Source: DATJPR01 sp035506295
GTDB taxonomy: Bacteria > Bacteroidota > Ignavibacteria > UBA10030 > UBA6906
Reading direction: 5' to 3'
DNA length: 43,979 nt
Assembly (NCBI GenBank): GCA_035506295.1
Contig: DATJPR010000177.1
Location: 1-43,979 of the forward strand
Position 1 is the first letter of the stretch, and every line of letters begins with the position of its first letter. A model generated the notes under the pieces. The model worked only from the letters and a program-made list of their open reading frames with translations, searched no databases and had not been told where the DNA came from. Below, piece after piece: positions 8,286 through 17,929 of the stretch. A program made the position numbers and the translations under genes.

Positions 8286-10619
8286 ATGCCGGCCGTTCTT
8301 TTCCGCGGACGAGCATCCCCCATCACCCAAACCCCGAAAGCCTTGAGACTGTCTCTCTTGTCTGTCTTGCTCTGCCTCGTCATCGGATTCTCCGGCGCGA
8401 CGCGCGCGCAGACCATCCCTTCGGAAGGCCCGGAGGCCGACCGTCGCACGGAACATTCCATCGATTCCATCATTGCCACGCTGACGCTGGATGAGAAAAT
8501 CGGCCAGCTCGTTCAGTACAGCGGCGCATGGGATACCGGACCCGCGGGGCGAAGGATCAACCGGGAACAGCGGGATCTCATCCGTGATGGGATGGTCGGC
8601 TCACTGTTCAATGTGATCGGCAGCGGGACCGTCAGGGAGCTGCAACGCATTGCCGTCGAAGATTCGCGCGCCAGGATCCCCGTTTTGTTCGGGCTCGACG
8701 TCATCCACGGGTTCAAGACCACATTCCCCATTCCCCTGGGAGAAGCCGCCACGTGGGATCCCCCGATCGTCCAACGATCGGCCCGCATCGCCGCCACCGA
8801 AGCCTCGGCAGCCGGCGTGCAGTGGACATTTGCGCCGATGGTCGATATTGCGAGAGACCCGCGGTGGGGCCGCATTGCAGAAGGCTCGGGTGAAGATCCG
8901 TATCTTGGATCGGTCATGGCTGCCGCGCGCGTGCACGGATTCCAGGGATCAAGTCTTCGGGACCGGACCAGCATCATCGCGTGTGCAAAGCATTATGCCG
9001 CGTACGGTGCAGCCGAGGGAGGACGGGACTACAATACGTCGGAAGTGACCGACAGGACCCTCCGCGATGTCTACTTGAGGCCGTTCAAAGCCGCCGTCGA
9101 TGCCGGCGCGGGGACGCTCATGGCCTCGTTCAATGAAATCGGCGGCGTGCCGAGCTCGGGGAATCGCTATCTGCTTACCGACATTCTCCGTCATGAATGG
9201 AAGTTTAACGGGTTTGTTGTCAGCGACTGGAACTCGATCGGCGAATTGATCCCGCACGGTTTTGCGGCCGACTCCAGTCAGGCAGCGGAACGTGCGATCA
9301 ACGCCGGCCTCGACATGGACATGGTCTCCGGTTGTTACCGCGACAATCTTGCAGCGCTGGTCCGTGAAGGCAAAGTCTCGGTGGCGACCATCGACGAATC
9401 CGTCAGGCGGATTCTGCGGTTGAAATTCCGGCTCGGACTGTTCTCCGATCCGTATCGGGGGATCAGCCCCGAACGCGAGAAGGGGTTGACTCTCACGCAA
9501 GAGAACCGCGAGGCGGCGCGGGAAGACGCTCGTGAAGCGATCGTCCTGTTGAAGAACCAGGGCGGTCTTCTGCCCCTTTCGAAAACCCTGAAGTCGCTGG
9601 CGGTGATTGGACCTCTCGCAGCAAGCAAGAGCAATCCCCTTGGACCGTGGTCAGGGCCCACCGACACGAACACCGTCGTCAGCCTTCTCGAGGGTATCCG
9701 TCGCGCCTTGCCCGGCGTCCCGATCACGTACGAGCACGGCTGCGGCATCAGCGATACGGCAACGTCCGGCTTTGAAGCGGCAATTGCCGCCACGGGGAAG
9801 TGCGACGCGGTCATCCTCTCTTTGGGAGAGTCGCGGCGCATGAGCGGCGAAGCGGGTTCACGCGCCAGCCTGAAATTGCCCGGCGTGCAGGAGAAGCTGG
9901 TCCGGGCGATTGTGGCGACGGGTCGCCCTGTCGTTCTCGTGTTGATGAACGGACGCCCGCTCGCGCTCCCTTGGGAGGCGGAACATGTTCCTGCGATTCT
10001 CGAAACGTGGTTTCTCGGCGCCGAAGCAGGCAATGCGATCGCCGATATTCTCTTCGGCGATTTTTCTCCTTCCGGAAAACTCCCGGTGACGTTCCCGCGG
10101 GCAGTCGGTCAGGTGCCACTCTACTATAATCACAAGAACACCGGACGGCCTCCGACGGATTCACTGTACTTTACATCGAAATACATCGACCTTCCCTGGA
10201 CACCCTTATACCCATTTGGCTATGGATTGACGTACACCGGTTTCGCATATTCGGGGCTGACGGTGAAGACCCCCAGGCTCGGACTGCAAGACACGCTCGA
10301 GGTCGGTGCGGAGGTGACCAATACCGGCGGACGCGACGGGGTGGAGATCGTTCAGCTCTACGTGAGAGACGAATATGCAAGTGTGACACGGCCGGTCAAG
10401 GAACTCAAGGCGTTCCGCCGCGTCAGCATCTCCCGCGGCGCCGTATCGCATGTGTCATTTGCGGTGCCGGTTCAGGATCTTGCCTTCACCGGGATCGACA
10501 ATACCTGGGGAGTGGAGCCGGGATCATTCAAGGTGTGGATCGGCCCCAATGCCGCCGAAGGCGTCGAGGGATCGTTCACGGTGGAAAACGCGCAAAGCCT
10601 CCGGGGGCACGCGCACTAA
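8286..10619 (+). CDS. bglX: Secreted GH3 beta-glucosidase (BglX type)
   Basis: A 777-residue periplasmic beta-glucosidase. The GH3 barrel (about 60-385) contains DARDPRWGR-like PMVDIARDPRWGRIAEGSGEDP and the nucleophile D314 in VVSDWNS; the second domain holds the acid/base E522 in MSGEAGSRASL; a fibronectin III-like domain closes the chain (about 690-765). A signal sequence ends at about ATRAQ. The start is uncertain: the ATG at 8286 has no good ribosome site, and a TTG near 8345 would give a more ordinary signal peptide. It leads a beta-glucan gene set (permease, second GH3, GH5). BglX enzymes cleave terminal beta-linked glucose from short oligomers; the exact linkage is not readable. Confidence 0.9.
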   Translation: MPAVLFRGRASPITQTPKALRLSLLSVLLCLVIGFSGATRAQTIPSEGPEADRRTEHSIDSIIATLTLDEKIGQLVQYSGAWDTGPAGRRINREQRDLIRDGMVGSLFNVIGSGTVRELQRIAVEDSRARIPVLFGLDVIHGFKTTFPIPLGEAATWDPPIVQRSARIAATEASAAGVQWTFAPMVDIARDPRWGRIAEGSGEDPYLGSVMAAARVHGFQGSSLRDRTSIIACAKHYAAYGAAEGGRDYNTSEVTDRTLRDVYLRPFKAAVDAGAGTLMASFNEIGGVPSSGNRYLLTDILRHEWKFNGFVVSDWNSIGELIPHGFAADSSQAAERAINAGLDMDMVSGCYRDNLAALVREGKVSVATIDESVRRILRLKFRLGLFSDPYRGISPEREKGLTLTQENREAAREDAREAIVLLKNQGGLLPLSKTLKSLAVIGPLAASKSNPLGPWSGPTDTNTVVSLLEGIRRALPGVPITYEHGCGISDTATSGFEAAIAATGKCDAVILSLGESRRMSGEAGSRASLKLPGVQEKLVRAIVATGRPVVLVLMNGRPLALPWEAEHVPAILETWFLGAEAGNAIADILFGDFSPSGKLPVTFPRAVGQVPLYYNHKNTGRPPTDSLYFTSKYIDLPWTPLYPFGYGLTYTGFAYSGLTVKTPRLGLQDTLEVGAEVTNTGGRDGVEIVQLYVRDEYASVTRPVKELKAFRRVSISRGAVSHVSFAVPVQDLAFTGIDNTWGVEPGSFKVWIGPNAAEGVEGSFTVENAQSLRGHAH

Positions 10620-10648
10620 CATCAGACTTCTGTTGGAGCTCTTTTCCT

Positions 10649-12100
10649 ATGGCGACAGCACCTGCACCAAACATCACATCATCAGCAACCGCACAACCTG
10701 AGCGCAGTTACGCGTTTGAGATGACGGTCCTGACCTCACTGTTTTTCATGTGGGGATTCATCACCTGTCTCAACGATATCCTGATCCCGCATCTGAAGCG
10801 CGCGTTCGATCTCAACTACGTCCAGACGATGCTCATTCAGTTCACCTTCTTCACGGCGTATTTCATCATGTCGCTTCCCTCTGGAACGGTCGTTAAGAAG
10901 GTGGGATACAGACGGGGCATCGTCATCGGCCTGGCGGCAGCGGGAGTGGGGTGTCTCTTGTTCTATCCCGCCGCCGGGACCCGGTCGTATCCTCTGTTTC
11001 TCAGCGCGCTGTTTGTGCTTGCCTCAGGGATTACCCTGCTGCAGGTTGCGGCGAACCCGTACGTGTCAATCCTGGGTCCCCCGTCAACCGCCTCGAGCAG
11101 GCTCAACCTCTCGCAAGCACTCAATTCGCTCGGGACCACCATCGCGCCATTCCTCGGCTCCATCATTATCCTCTCGGCGGCGTCGTTGACGACCACGCAG
11201 TTCGGTCAGCTCAATGCAGAGCAACAGGCGGCGTACAAGGTCGCCGAAGCCTCCTCGGTACAAGTGCCATATCTCGTGCTTATGGGCGTTCTCTTCCTTA
11301 TTGCGGGGCTCTTCGCCGTCATCCACCTTCCAAATATTGAAGCAAGCACCACCGTCAGCGACTCTGGCGCTTCGTATGACAGTGCACACAAAAGCGCATG
11401 GGGATATCGTCATCTCGTCCTGGGGGCGATCGGCATCTTTGTCTACGTGGGGGCGGAGGTTTCGATCGGGAGCTTTCTCGTGAACTATCTGAACCAGCCA
11501 TACATTGCCGGTCTGAAGGAAGCCGACGCGGGGAAATTCGTGTCGTTGTACTGGGGCGGGGCGATGATCGGACGCTTTTTCGGGGCGATCCGTCTCGCGC
11601 ATCTCCAGCCGCTCCGGAGAAATCTTCTTCTGGTCCTGGTCTTCCTGTTTGCGATTGCCCTCGGCTATTATATCACGAGGGATTCGTCCGAGACAGCGAT
11701 CTATGTCGGGTTCGTCGCGGTCAATCTCGTGGTGTTCCTGCTCGCCGGTGGCAAACCTGGGAAGACCCTGAGCTACCTCGCCTTCGGGGCCGCAGCGCTT
11801 GTGATCATGACCATGGTGTTCAGCGGCGCGCCTGCGATGTGGACCGTGCTTTCCGTGGGCCTCTTCAATTCCATTATGTTTCCCGTGATCTTCACGCTGG
11901 CGATCGAACAGCTCGGCCGGCACACAGGTCAGGGTTCCGGAATTCTCTGCATGGCAATCGTCGGCGGCGCCCTCATCCCCATTACGCAAGGGTATTTCGC
12001 TGACACCATCGGCATCCATCACGCGTTCTTCCTGCCGGTGTTGTGCTATCTCTATATTGCATACTACGGGCTCAAGGGGCACGTGCCTGTCGCCGAATAA
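10649..12100 (+). CDS. FHS-family sugar permease (MFS, GlcP/FucP-like)
   Basis: A 483-residue, 12-helix MFS protein. The first helix reads LTSLFFMWGFITCLNDILIPHLK, the hallmark of the fucose-galactose-glucose:H+ symporter family, and GITLLQVAANPYVSILGPP and ALNSLGTTIAPFLGS are further family signatures. The start at 10649 follows GGAG at 10635-10638; a longer frame from 10535 overlaps the end of the GH3 gene and is not needed. It sits 29 bases after the beta-glucosidase and 28 before the next one, so it is probably co-transcribed and imports the glucose those enzymes release. Confidence 0.88.
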   Translation: MATAPAPNITSSATAQPERSYAFEMTVLTSLFFMWGFITCLNDILIPHLKRAFDLNYVQTMLIQFTFFTAYFIMSLPSGTVVKKVGYRRGIVIGLAAAGVGCLLFYPAAGTRSYPLFLSALFVLASGITLLQVAANPYVSILGPPSTASSRLNLSQALNSLGTTIAPFLGSIIILSAASLTTTQFGQLNAEQQAAYKVAEASSVQVPYLVLMGVLFLIAGLFAVIHLPNIEASTTVSDSGASYDSAHKSAWGYRHLVLGAIGIFVYVGAEVSIGSFLVNYLNQPYIAGLKEADAGKFVSLYWGGAMIGRFFGAIRLAHLQPLRRNLLLVLVFLFAIALGYYITRDSSETAIYVGFVAVNLVVFLLAGGKPGKTLSYLAFGAAALVIMTMVFSGAPAMWTVLSVGLFNSIMFPVIFTLAIEQLGRHTGQGSGILCMAIVGGALIPITQGYFADTIGIHHAFFLPVLCYLYIAYYGLKGHVPVAE

Positions 12101-12128
12101 CTACTTTGCATGAGACAAAGAGACTCCT

Positions 12129-14636
12129 ATGACCACATCTCGAATGCTCTGCTTGCTCACATGCATCCTCGCGATACTTCTCATCACGACGGTGGTGAGG
12201 GCGCAGGGACAACCGCCGGCAGCAACGAGCGATGATCCCCGGATCGAACGACTACTGTCGCAACTGACACTGGACGAAAAACTCTCGCTCCTCGGCGGGA
12301 CCGGCTTTGAAACGAAACCGGTCCCCCGACTGGGCATCCCGACCCTGAACATGACCGACGGTCCGGTGGGCGTCCGGTGGCAACGCGCAAGCGCTTTTCC
12401 TGTCAGCATCATGATGGCCGCTTCCTGGGATCCTGCGCTGATTCAGAAACTGGGCGCAGCTCTCGGGCAGGAAGCCAAAGCGAGGGGAAGGCACATGCTC
12501 TTGGGGCCGTGCGTCAACATCCACCGCCAGCCTTTCGGTGGACGAAATTTCGAAAGCTTCGGCGAAGACCCGTTCCTTGCGGCCCGGATGGCGGCATCAT
12601 ACGTGAAGGGTGTGCAGAGCGAAAAGGTCGTCGCGACGACAAAGCACTACGCGTGCAACAACCAGGAGACGGAGAGGGACTTCACCAACGTCTCAGTCTC
12701 CGAGCGTGCACTGCGAGAAATCTACCTCCCGGCATTTGAGGCGGCTGTGACCGAAGGCGGCTCCATGTCCGTCATGTGTGCCTACAACAAGGTCAACGGC
12801 CTCTGGTGCAGTGAAAACCCTCATCTGCTGACCGACATCCTCAAGAAGGACTGGGGGTTCCAGGGATTCATCGTGTCCGACTGGGGTGCGGTACACCGTG
12901 CCATTCCGACGGCAAACGCAGGGCTCGACATCGAGATGCCCACCGGTGCTCACATGAATGCGGACAGCCTTCTTCCGGCCATCAAGGCGGGTGTGGTCTC
13001 GGAAGCGGCGATCAACGACAAGATCCGGCGTCTGCTCCGGACGATGGTCTGGGCGGGCCTATTCGATGGAGCGGAACGCGACAGCGGCGCGATGGATACG
13101 CCGGACCACAGGAAGATCGCCCTCGATATCGCGCGCGAAGGGACCGTTTTGTTGAAGAACGAACACACCCTCCTTCCCCTCGACCGCTCATCGCTGAAGA
13201 CGCTTGCCGTCATCGGACCGAACGCGGCCCATGCCCGCCCCGGTGGCGGCGGGAGCTCTGAAGTAACTCCGCTCTTTGCCGTCTCGCTCCTGGAGGGAAT
13301 CAAGGCAAAACTCGGGAGCGACGTCACGATACGCTACGCCGAAGGGTGCAGCACGGACGGAACGGTGACGCCTCTCGATTCGTCGGTGTTTCGTGTCTCA
13401 GGAGCTCCAGACGCGGCCCACGGGCTGAAGGGGGAATACTTCGCCAACCGGAATCTCGAAGGACGTCCTGTCGTCACGCGGGTGGATAAGAACATCAATT
13501 TTGACTGGCAAGGCGGAAGCCCCGATCCTTCCGTGCCGGACGACAATTTCTCCGTCCGATGGACCGGCAAGCTCATCGCACCGAAGAGCGGGTTGTATCT
13601 TCTCGGGACAGCGAGTGATGACGGCGTACGAGTCTATCTCGACGGGAAGTTGATCATCGATGATTGGAGCGATCATGCAACGCTGGTCAACAACTACTCG
13701 GCGGAACTGGAGCATGGACGCGCATATGATCTTACGGTGGAATACTTCGATCACGAAGGCAACGCGAACATGAAATTCGGCTGGACAGACGCTGACAACA
13801 ATCTTCTTCTTGCCGCCGTCTCCGCTGCGAAAGGCGCTGACGCTGTCATTCTCGCCCTCGGTCTCAGCGATCAGTTCGAGAGCGAAGGATTCGACCGAAG
13901 GACGCTCGATCTCCCGAAAGACCAGCTGGCGTTGCTCAAGGCGATTTCCGAAGTCAATGGGCATGTCGTCGTGGTGTTGAATTCCGGAGCCCCGATCCAT
14001 CTTGAAAATTGGATCGGCGGTGTGTCGTCGCTCGTGGAGTCGTGGTATCCGGGAGAGGAGGGGGGCAATGCGCTTGCCGATGTGCTCTTCGGCGACGTCA
14101 ATCCCTCCGGACGGCTTCCGATGACCTTCCTTCGACGTTGGGAAGACTCGCCGGCATATGGCAATTTCCCCGGGGAAGGGGCTGTCGACTATGCCGAAGG
14201 AATCTTCGTCGGATACCGCTACTTCGATGAGAAGAAACTGGAGGTCTCGTTCCCGTTCGGGTACGGGCTCTCCTATACAACGTTCGCGTATTCGAACATC
14301 AACATCTCGCGCTCGAGCGAGGGTCGACTTTTCTCTGCAACGGTCTCAGTGGCGATCACCAACACCGGGAAACGTGCCGGGGCGGAAGTCGCTCAGCTGT
14401 ACGTTCATCAGCAGGCACCGGGATTGCCTCGGCCTCCGGAGGAGTTGAAGGGATTTGTCCGCGTCATGCTGCAACCGGGAGAGACGAAGACAGTCGAGTT
14501 CCCGCTGAACGACAGGTCGCTGGCATATTACGACACCAAGGCCAAAGGCTGGGTCGTCGATCCGGGCTCCTACGATATACTCGTCGGAAGTTCTTCACGG
14601 TCGATCCTGCAGAAGGCGACGATCGCGGTTCATTGA
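12129..14636 (+). CDS. Secreted GH3 beta-glucosidase with inserted PA14 domain
   Basis: An 835-residue protein with a signal peptide (to about VVRAQ, residue 26). The GH3 barrel carries GRNFESFGEDP, a KHYACNNQE segment and the nucleophile D251 in IVSDWGAVH; acid/base E586 is in ESEGFDRRTLDLP. A PA14 carbohydrate-binding domain (about 418-550: GLKGEYFANRNLEG, GTASDDGVRVYLDGKLIIDDW) is inserted into the second GH3 domain, as in yeast-type PA14 beta-glucosidases, where it shapes substrate choice near the active site. A fibronectin III-like domain ends the chain. It lies 11 bases ahead of the GH5 gene. A periplasmic exo-acting beta-glucosidase is well supported; the linkage is not. Confidence 0.92.
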   Translation: MTTSRMLCLLTCILAILLITTVVRAQGQPPAATSDDPRIERLLSQLTLDEKLSLLGGTGFETKPVPRLGIPTLNMTDGPVGVRWQRASAFPVSIMMAASWDPALIQKLGAALGQEAKARGRHMLLGPCVNIHRQPFGGRNFESFGEDPFLAARMAASYVKGVQSEKVVATTKHYACNNQETERDFTNVSVSERALREIYLPAFEAAVTEGGSMSVMCAYNKVNGLWCSENPHLLTDILKKDWGFQGFIVSDWGAVHRAIPTANAGLDIEMPTGAHMNADSLLPAIKAGVVSEAAINDKIRRLLRTMVWAGLFDGAERDSGAMDTPDHRKIALDIAREGTVLLKNEHTLLPLDRSSLKTLAVIGPNAAHARPGGGGSSEVTPLFAVSLLEGIKAKLGSDVTIRYAEGCSTDGTVTPLDSSVFRVSGAPDAAHGLKGEYFANRNLEGRPVVTRVDKNINFDWQGGSPDPSVPDDNFSVRWTGKLIAPKSGLYLLGTASDDGVRVYLDGKLIIDDWSDHATLVNNYSAELEHGRAYDLTVEYFDHEGNANMKFGWTDADNNLLLAAVSAAKGADAVILALGLSDQFESEGFDRRTLDLPKDQLALLKAISEVNGHVVVVLNSGAPIHLENWIGGVSSLVESWYPGEEGGNALADVLFGDVNPSGRLPMTFLRRWEDSPAYGNFPGEGAVDYAEGIFVGYRYFDEKKLEVSFPFGYGLSYTTFAYSNINISRSSEGRLFSATVSVAITNTGKRAGAEVAQLYVHQQAPGLPRPPEELKGFVRVMLQPGETKTVEFPLNDRSLAYYDTKAKGWVVDPGSYDILVGSSSRSILQKATIAVH

Positions 14637-14646
14637 CAGGGGGAAA

Positions 14647-15894
14647 ATGACGTCCCGGAATCTTGTGCTATGCGGCTGCGCTGCACTCTGCATCCTGGCG
14701 GCGTCTGCCCGCAGTCAGGATGCGAAGGGTGGCTTCGTCCAGACGCGTGGACGGGAGCTCATCGGTCCCGACGGTCGACCTCTTCTTCTCCGCGGCATCA
14801 ATCTCGGGAACTGGCTTGTGCCCGAGGGGTACATGTTCAAGTTCGAAAAAGGTGCGACGTCTCCCGGAAAGATCGAGGAGGTGATCAACGAGCTGATCGG
14901 TCCGGAAGAAGCTGCCGTGTTCTGGAGCGACTACCGCGACAGCTATATTACCCGAGACGACATCCGGTGGATCAAGCGGAGCGGCCTGAATTCAGTCCGC
15001 GTCCCCTTCCATTACCGTCTGTTGACGAACGAGGGGAGTGCGGACGGATGGAACGAAGACGGATTTGCCGTCCTCCAACGACTCGTGCATTGGTGTACCG
15101 AGGAAGGGATCTGGGTGATCCTGGACATGCACTGTGCTCCCGGGGGTCAGACGGGCGACAACATCGATGACAGCTGGGGCTATCCATGGTTGCTCCGGAG
15201 CCCGAACTTGCAGGACCAGACGGTCAAAATTTGGTCGCAGCTTGCGCGCCGGTTCAAGGATGAAAAAGCGGTCATCGGGTACGATCTGCTGAACGAACCA
15301 ATAGCGGCGTATTTCGACACGCTCTCGCTCAACAGGGAGCTTGAGCCGTTCTACAAGCGCATCGTTGCCGGGATTCGCATGGTCGATTCGAATCATGTCA
15401 TTTTTCTCGGCGGGTCCCAGTGGGACACGAATTTCAAAATCTTCGGACCGCCGTTTGACCGGAACCTGGCCTACACCTTCCACCGCTATTGGACCGACAC
15501 GACAGAGCAGGAACTACGGCAGTACCTGGATTTCCGTGACCGATATCGGGTGCCCGTTTGGATGGGTGAATCCGGGGAGAACAGCAACGCATGGATCTCA
15601 GGCTTCCGGCGCATGGTGGAAAGAGATTCGATCGGGTGGTGTTTCTGGCCGTACAAGAAGGCGGAGTCGAAGAGCTGCCTTATGACATTTTCGTTGCCGC
15701 CGGGATACGCGTCGATCGTCAAATTTGCCGAGACCGATCGGGCCGACTTCGCGCAGATCCGGGAGGCGATGCCCGATCGCGCGCTCGTTCGACGCGTCCT
15801 TCACCAGATCATCGAGAACTGCCGCTTCGAGAACTGCAGCGTCAACGAAGGGTTCGTCCTTGCGCTCGGTCTGCCGCCCGGAGGGATTCGCTGA
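14647..15894 (+). CDS. Secreted GH5 glucanase (exo-beta-1,3-glucanase-like)
   Basis: A 415-residue GH5 enzyme with signal peptide (AALCILAASARSQ). The entry motif RGINLGNWLVPEGYM resembles exo-beta-1,3-glucanases. Further GH5 marks are VRVPFHYRL, VILDMHCAPGGQ, the acid/base E217 in LLNEP, HRYW, and the nucleophile E308 in VWMGESGEN. GGGGGAAA lies directly ahead of the ATG. It is the last gene of the beta-glucan cluster. Laminarin or a similar beta-glucan as substrate is an inference from the entry motif; a cellodextrinase cannot be excluded. Confidence 0.88.
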   Translation: MTSRNLVLCGCAALCILAASARSQDAKGGFVQTRGRELIGPDGRPLLLRGINLGNWLVPEGYMFKFEKGATSPGKIEEVINELIGPEEAAVFWSDYRDSYITRDDIRWIKRSGLNSVRVPFHYRLLTNEGSADGWNEDGFAVLQRLVHWCTEEGIWVILDMHCAPGGQTGDNIDDSWGYPWLLRSPNLQDQTVKIWSQLARRFKDEKAVIGYDLLNEPIAAYFDTLSLNRELEPFYKRIVAGIRMVDSNHVIFLGGSQWDTNFKIFGPPFDRNLAYTFHRYWTDTTEQELRQYLDFRDRYRVPVWMGESGENSNAWISGFRRMVERDSIGWCFWPYKKAESKSCLMTFSLPPGYASIVKFAETDRADFAQIREAMPDRALVRRVLHQIIENCRFENCSVNEGFVLALGLPPGGIR

Positions 15895-15928
15895 CTCCGC
15901 CGCAGGTTGCCCGGCGCCCAAAAATACA

Positions 15929-15959
15929 ACGTGGGTCGACGTTTTGCGTCGACCCACGT
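15929..15959. terminator. Perfect 13-bp hairpin between convergent GH5 and htrA genes
   Basis: ACGTGGGTCGACG (15929-15941) is exactly complementary to CGTCGACCCACGT (15947-15959) around the loop TTTTG. Read on the minus strand the stem is followed by a T-rich stretch (TTGTATTTTT), so it best terminates the htrA transcript; it may also stop GH5 transcripts. The remaining bases 15960-16115 show no gene. Confidence 0.75.
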
Positions 15960-16115
15960 CCGGTTTGAGCGGGCCACGTTCCCACCACGGAATCGTTCAG
16001 CTCACGCATCCCGCCGTCGCGCGTTCACCAGCACGAGGCCCAACAGCTCACGCGCTACCGGCCGGAATGTGGAACAATGATTCCACCTCTCTCCGACCCG
16101 CTCTCTCCCATATCC

Positions 16116-17609
16116 TTATCCCTCGATGGCGACGAAGAACGTATTGTCGCCGCGCTTCACCAGAAGCGCCGCCGCGTCGTCCTTGCCGAGCTTGCTCAGC
16201 TGCGATTCGAAATCACCTGCGTTCCGGACTTCGTGACGGTTCACCTCTTTGATGACGTCGCCCTTCTGGAGTCCTGCGTCTTCAGCGGGGCTGCCGGGGG
16301 TGACCTCGGTGACGACGACACCCTTGTCCGTCTTCACGCCGAGTTTCTCCGCGAGGTCCTTGTTCAGTGTCTGCACGGAGAGGCCGAGTTTCTTGCTCGA
16401 TTTCGTATCCTCGTTGTTCTCTTCTGATCCGCCCGCCGCGAGATTTGCCGGGCGCTCTGCCAGGGTGACAGTGAAGTCCATCGGCTTGCCGTCACGGATG
16501 ACCTTCACCTCCGCCGTCGACTTCGGCGGGGTCTGGGCGACGAGCATGCTGAGTTGTTCGCGGTTCTGGATCTTCTTGCCGTTGAACTCCGTGACGATAT
16601 CGCCGATCTTGATGCCCGCCTTCTCGGCCGGTCCGTCGGATTGCACGCCGCCGATCAGTGCGCCCTCGGTGCTTTTCAGGTCAAACGATTTCGCCAGGTT
16701 CTCGCTGACGTCCTGAATCGTCACGCCGAGATAACCGCGCTCGACTTTGCCGTGGGCGATCAGCGACTGCATGATGTTCTTCGCCATGTTGATGGGGACC
16801 GCGAACCCGATGCCGACGTTTCCGGTCCCCGTGGGACTGTAGATCGCGGTGTTGATCCCGATGACATTCCCGTCGAGGTCCGCGAGCGCGCCGCCGCTGT
16901 TGCCCGGATTGATCGACGCATCAGTCTGGATATAGTCCTCGTACTGCGCAAGATTCATCGAGGAACGCCCCTTGGCGCTGATAATTCCCGCTGTGACGGT
17001 GTGCGAGAAGTTGAAGGGGTTACCGACGGCGATCACCCACTGGCCGATGCGCGCGCTGTCGGAGTTGCCCAGCGAAGCCATCGGCAGCTCGTTCGCGTTG
17101 ATTTTGATAACGGCAACATCGGTCTGCGGGTCGCGTCCGACGACCTTCGCGTTGTAGCTCTTGTCGTTCTGCAGTTTCACCGTCAGCTCGTCTGCCCCGT
17201 CGACGACGTGGTTGTTCGTCAGAATATAGCCGTCGTTCGAGACAATGACGCCGGAGCCGAGTGACCGGACCGTCTCGCTCTGCTCGCCGCCCCTCGGGAG
17301 ACCAAAGAACCTCCGCATCATGTCGTCCCCGAACATATCCGCAAAGGGGTCGCGGACCTTCTTCACGGATTTGGTGGAAATCGACACGACACTGGGATTC
17401 ACCTTTGCCGCCGCGGCCTCGAAGGCGGTGCTGAACGCATTCAAGAGCTCCCGCCCCTGTGCGGAGACCACCGGCACGGATGACGTCGTGCGTGGTTCGT
17501 CCGATTCGTGCCGGCTTGCGCCAAGGCTGGTCATGAAGAACACCCCGCCCGCGAAACCGGCAACCAGAACGATTGCCACCACGAGTGACAACCTCTGTGG
17601 AATTCTCAT
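16116..17609 (-). CDS. htrA: HtrA/Deg periplasmic serine protease with two PDZ domains
   Basis: A 497-residue HtrA protease/chaperone. An N-terminal membrane anchor or signal (LVVAIVLVAGFAGGVFF) is followed by the trypsin-like domain with catalytic triad H134 (TNNHVVDG), D164 (TDVAVIKI) and S238 (NPGNSGGAL), then PDZ1 (about 280-375, GYLGVTIQDV) and PDZ2 (about 410-490). A ribosome site GAGGTGA precedes the ATG at 17609. It degrades or refolds misfolded envelope proteins. It is the last gene of a minus-strand run that starts with the response regulator, which suggests control by that two-component pair, as in other stress systems. Confidence 0.95.
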   Translation of the reverse strand: MRIPQRLSLVVAIVLVAGFAGGVFFMTSLGASRHESDEPRTTSSVPVVSAQGRELLNAFSTAFEAAAAKVNPSVVSISTKSVKKVRDPFADMFGDDMMRRFFGLPRGGEQSETVRSLGSGVIVSNDGYILTNNHVVDGADELTVKLQNDKSYNAKVVGRDPQTDVAVIKINANELPMASLGNSDSARIGQWVIAVGNPFNFSHTVTAGIISAKGRSSMNLAQYEDYIQTDASINPGNSGGALADLDGNVIGINTAIYSPTGTGNVGIGFAVPINMAKNIMQSLIAHGKVERGYLGVTIQDVSENLAKSFDLKSTEGALIGGVQSDGPAEKAGIKIGDIVTEFNGKKIQNREQLSMLVAQTPPKSTAEVKVIRDGKPMDFTVTLAERPANLAAGGSEENNEDTKSSKKLGLSVQTLNKDLAEKLGVKTDKGVVVTEVTPGSPAEDAGLQKGDVIKEVNRHEVRNAGDFESQLSKLGKDDAAALLVKRGDNTFFVAIEG

Positions 17610-17643
17610 ACGATCACCTCACTGAAATAGACGTGGACACCTG

Positions 17644-17769
17644 TTAGAGAAAAAACACTCTGATAATCACGAGAAGAACGGCGGCGGCAAGCGCAAGCCC
17701 CAGGATACCGATGAGCGCCTTCGTTGAGCCGATGGTAATATTCTTGTCTTCTTTTCCCTTCTGCTCCAT
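17644..17769 (-). CDS. 41-aa single-pass membrane protein upstream of htrA
   Basis: The frame from ATG (17769-17767) to TAA (17646-17644) encodes a charged N-terminus (MEQKGKEDKN), then one hydrophobic segment of about 22 residues (ALIGILGLALAAAVLLVIIRVF). Its stop is 34 bases ahead of the htrA start on the same strand. The ribosome site is weak. The composition is that of a real small membrane protein, N-in, with no known family. A role as a regulator or partner of the protease is only suggested by position. Confidence 0.55.
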   Translation of the reverse strand: MEQKGKEDKNITIGSTKALIGILGLALAAAVLLVIIRVFFL

Positions 17770-17868
17770 GGAACACCGTCGATCATACCTAATGAATGGT
17801 ACGAGGCAGGGATGAACAGAAGATGAAGGGAATATTACAGATTTGTCATCTTTGGGTGCGGCGGGTGC

Positions 17869-17911
17869 GATTGAGGATCGAAAATTGAGAATCGAGGATG
17901 GAAAATGGGAG
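17869..17911. repeat. Degenerate 14-base repeat, three copies
   Basis: ATTGAGGATCGAAA (17870-17883), ATTGAGAATCGAGG (17884-17897) and ATGGAAAATGGGAG (17898-17911) run head to tail in the gap between the kinase gene and the small membrane protein gene. Confidence 0.55.
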
Positions 17912-17929
17912 AGAAGAAACAGAAGATCT

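Noticed and set aside
11084..12082. Minus-strand frame of 332 codons opposite the FHS permease
   Set aside because: Shadow of a membrane protein gene; low-complexity Arg/Glu/His sequence, no ribosome site.
15960..16115. Possible gene in the gap after the GH5 and htrA stops
   Set aside because: No frame with a ribosome site or recognisable product; only the terminator hairpin is supported.
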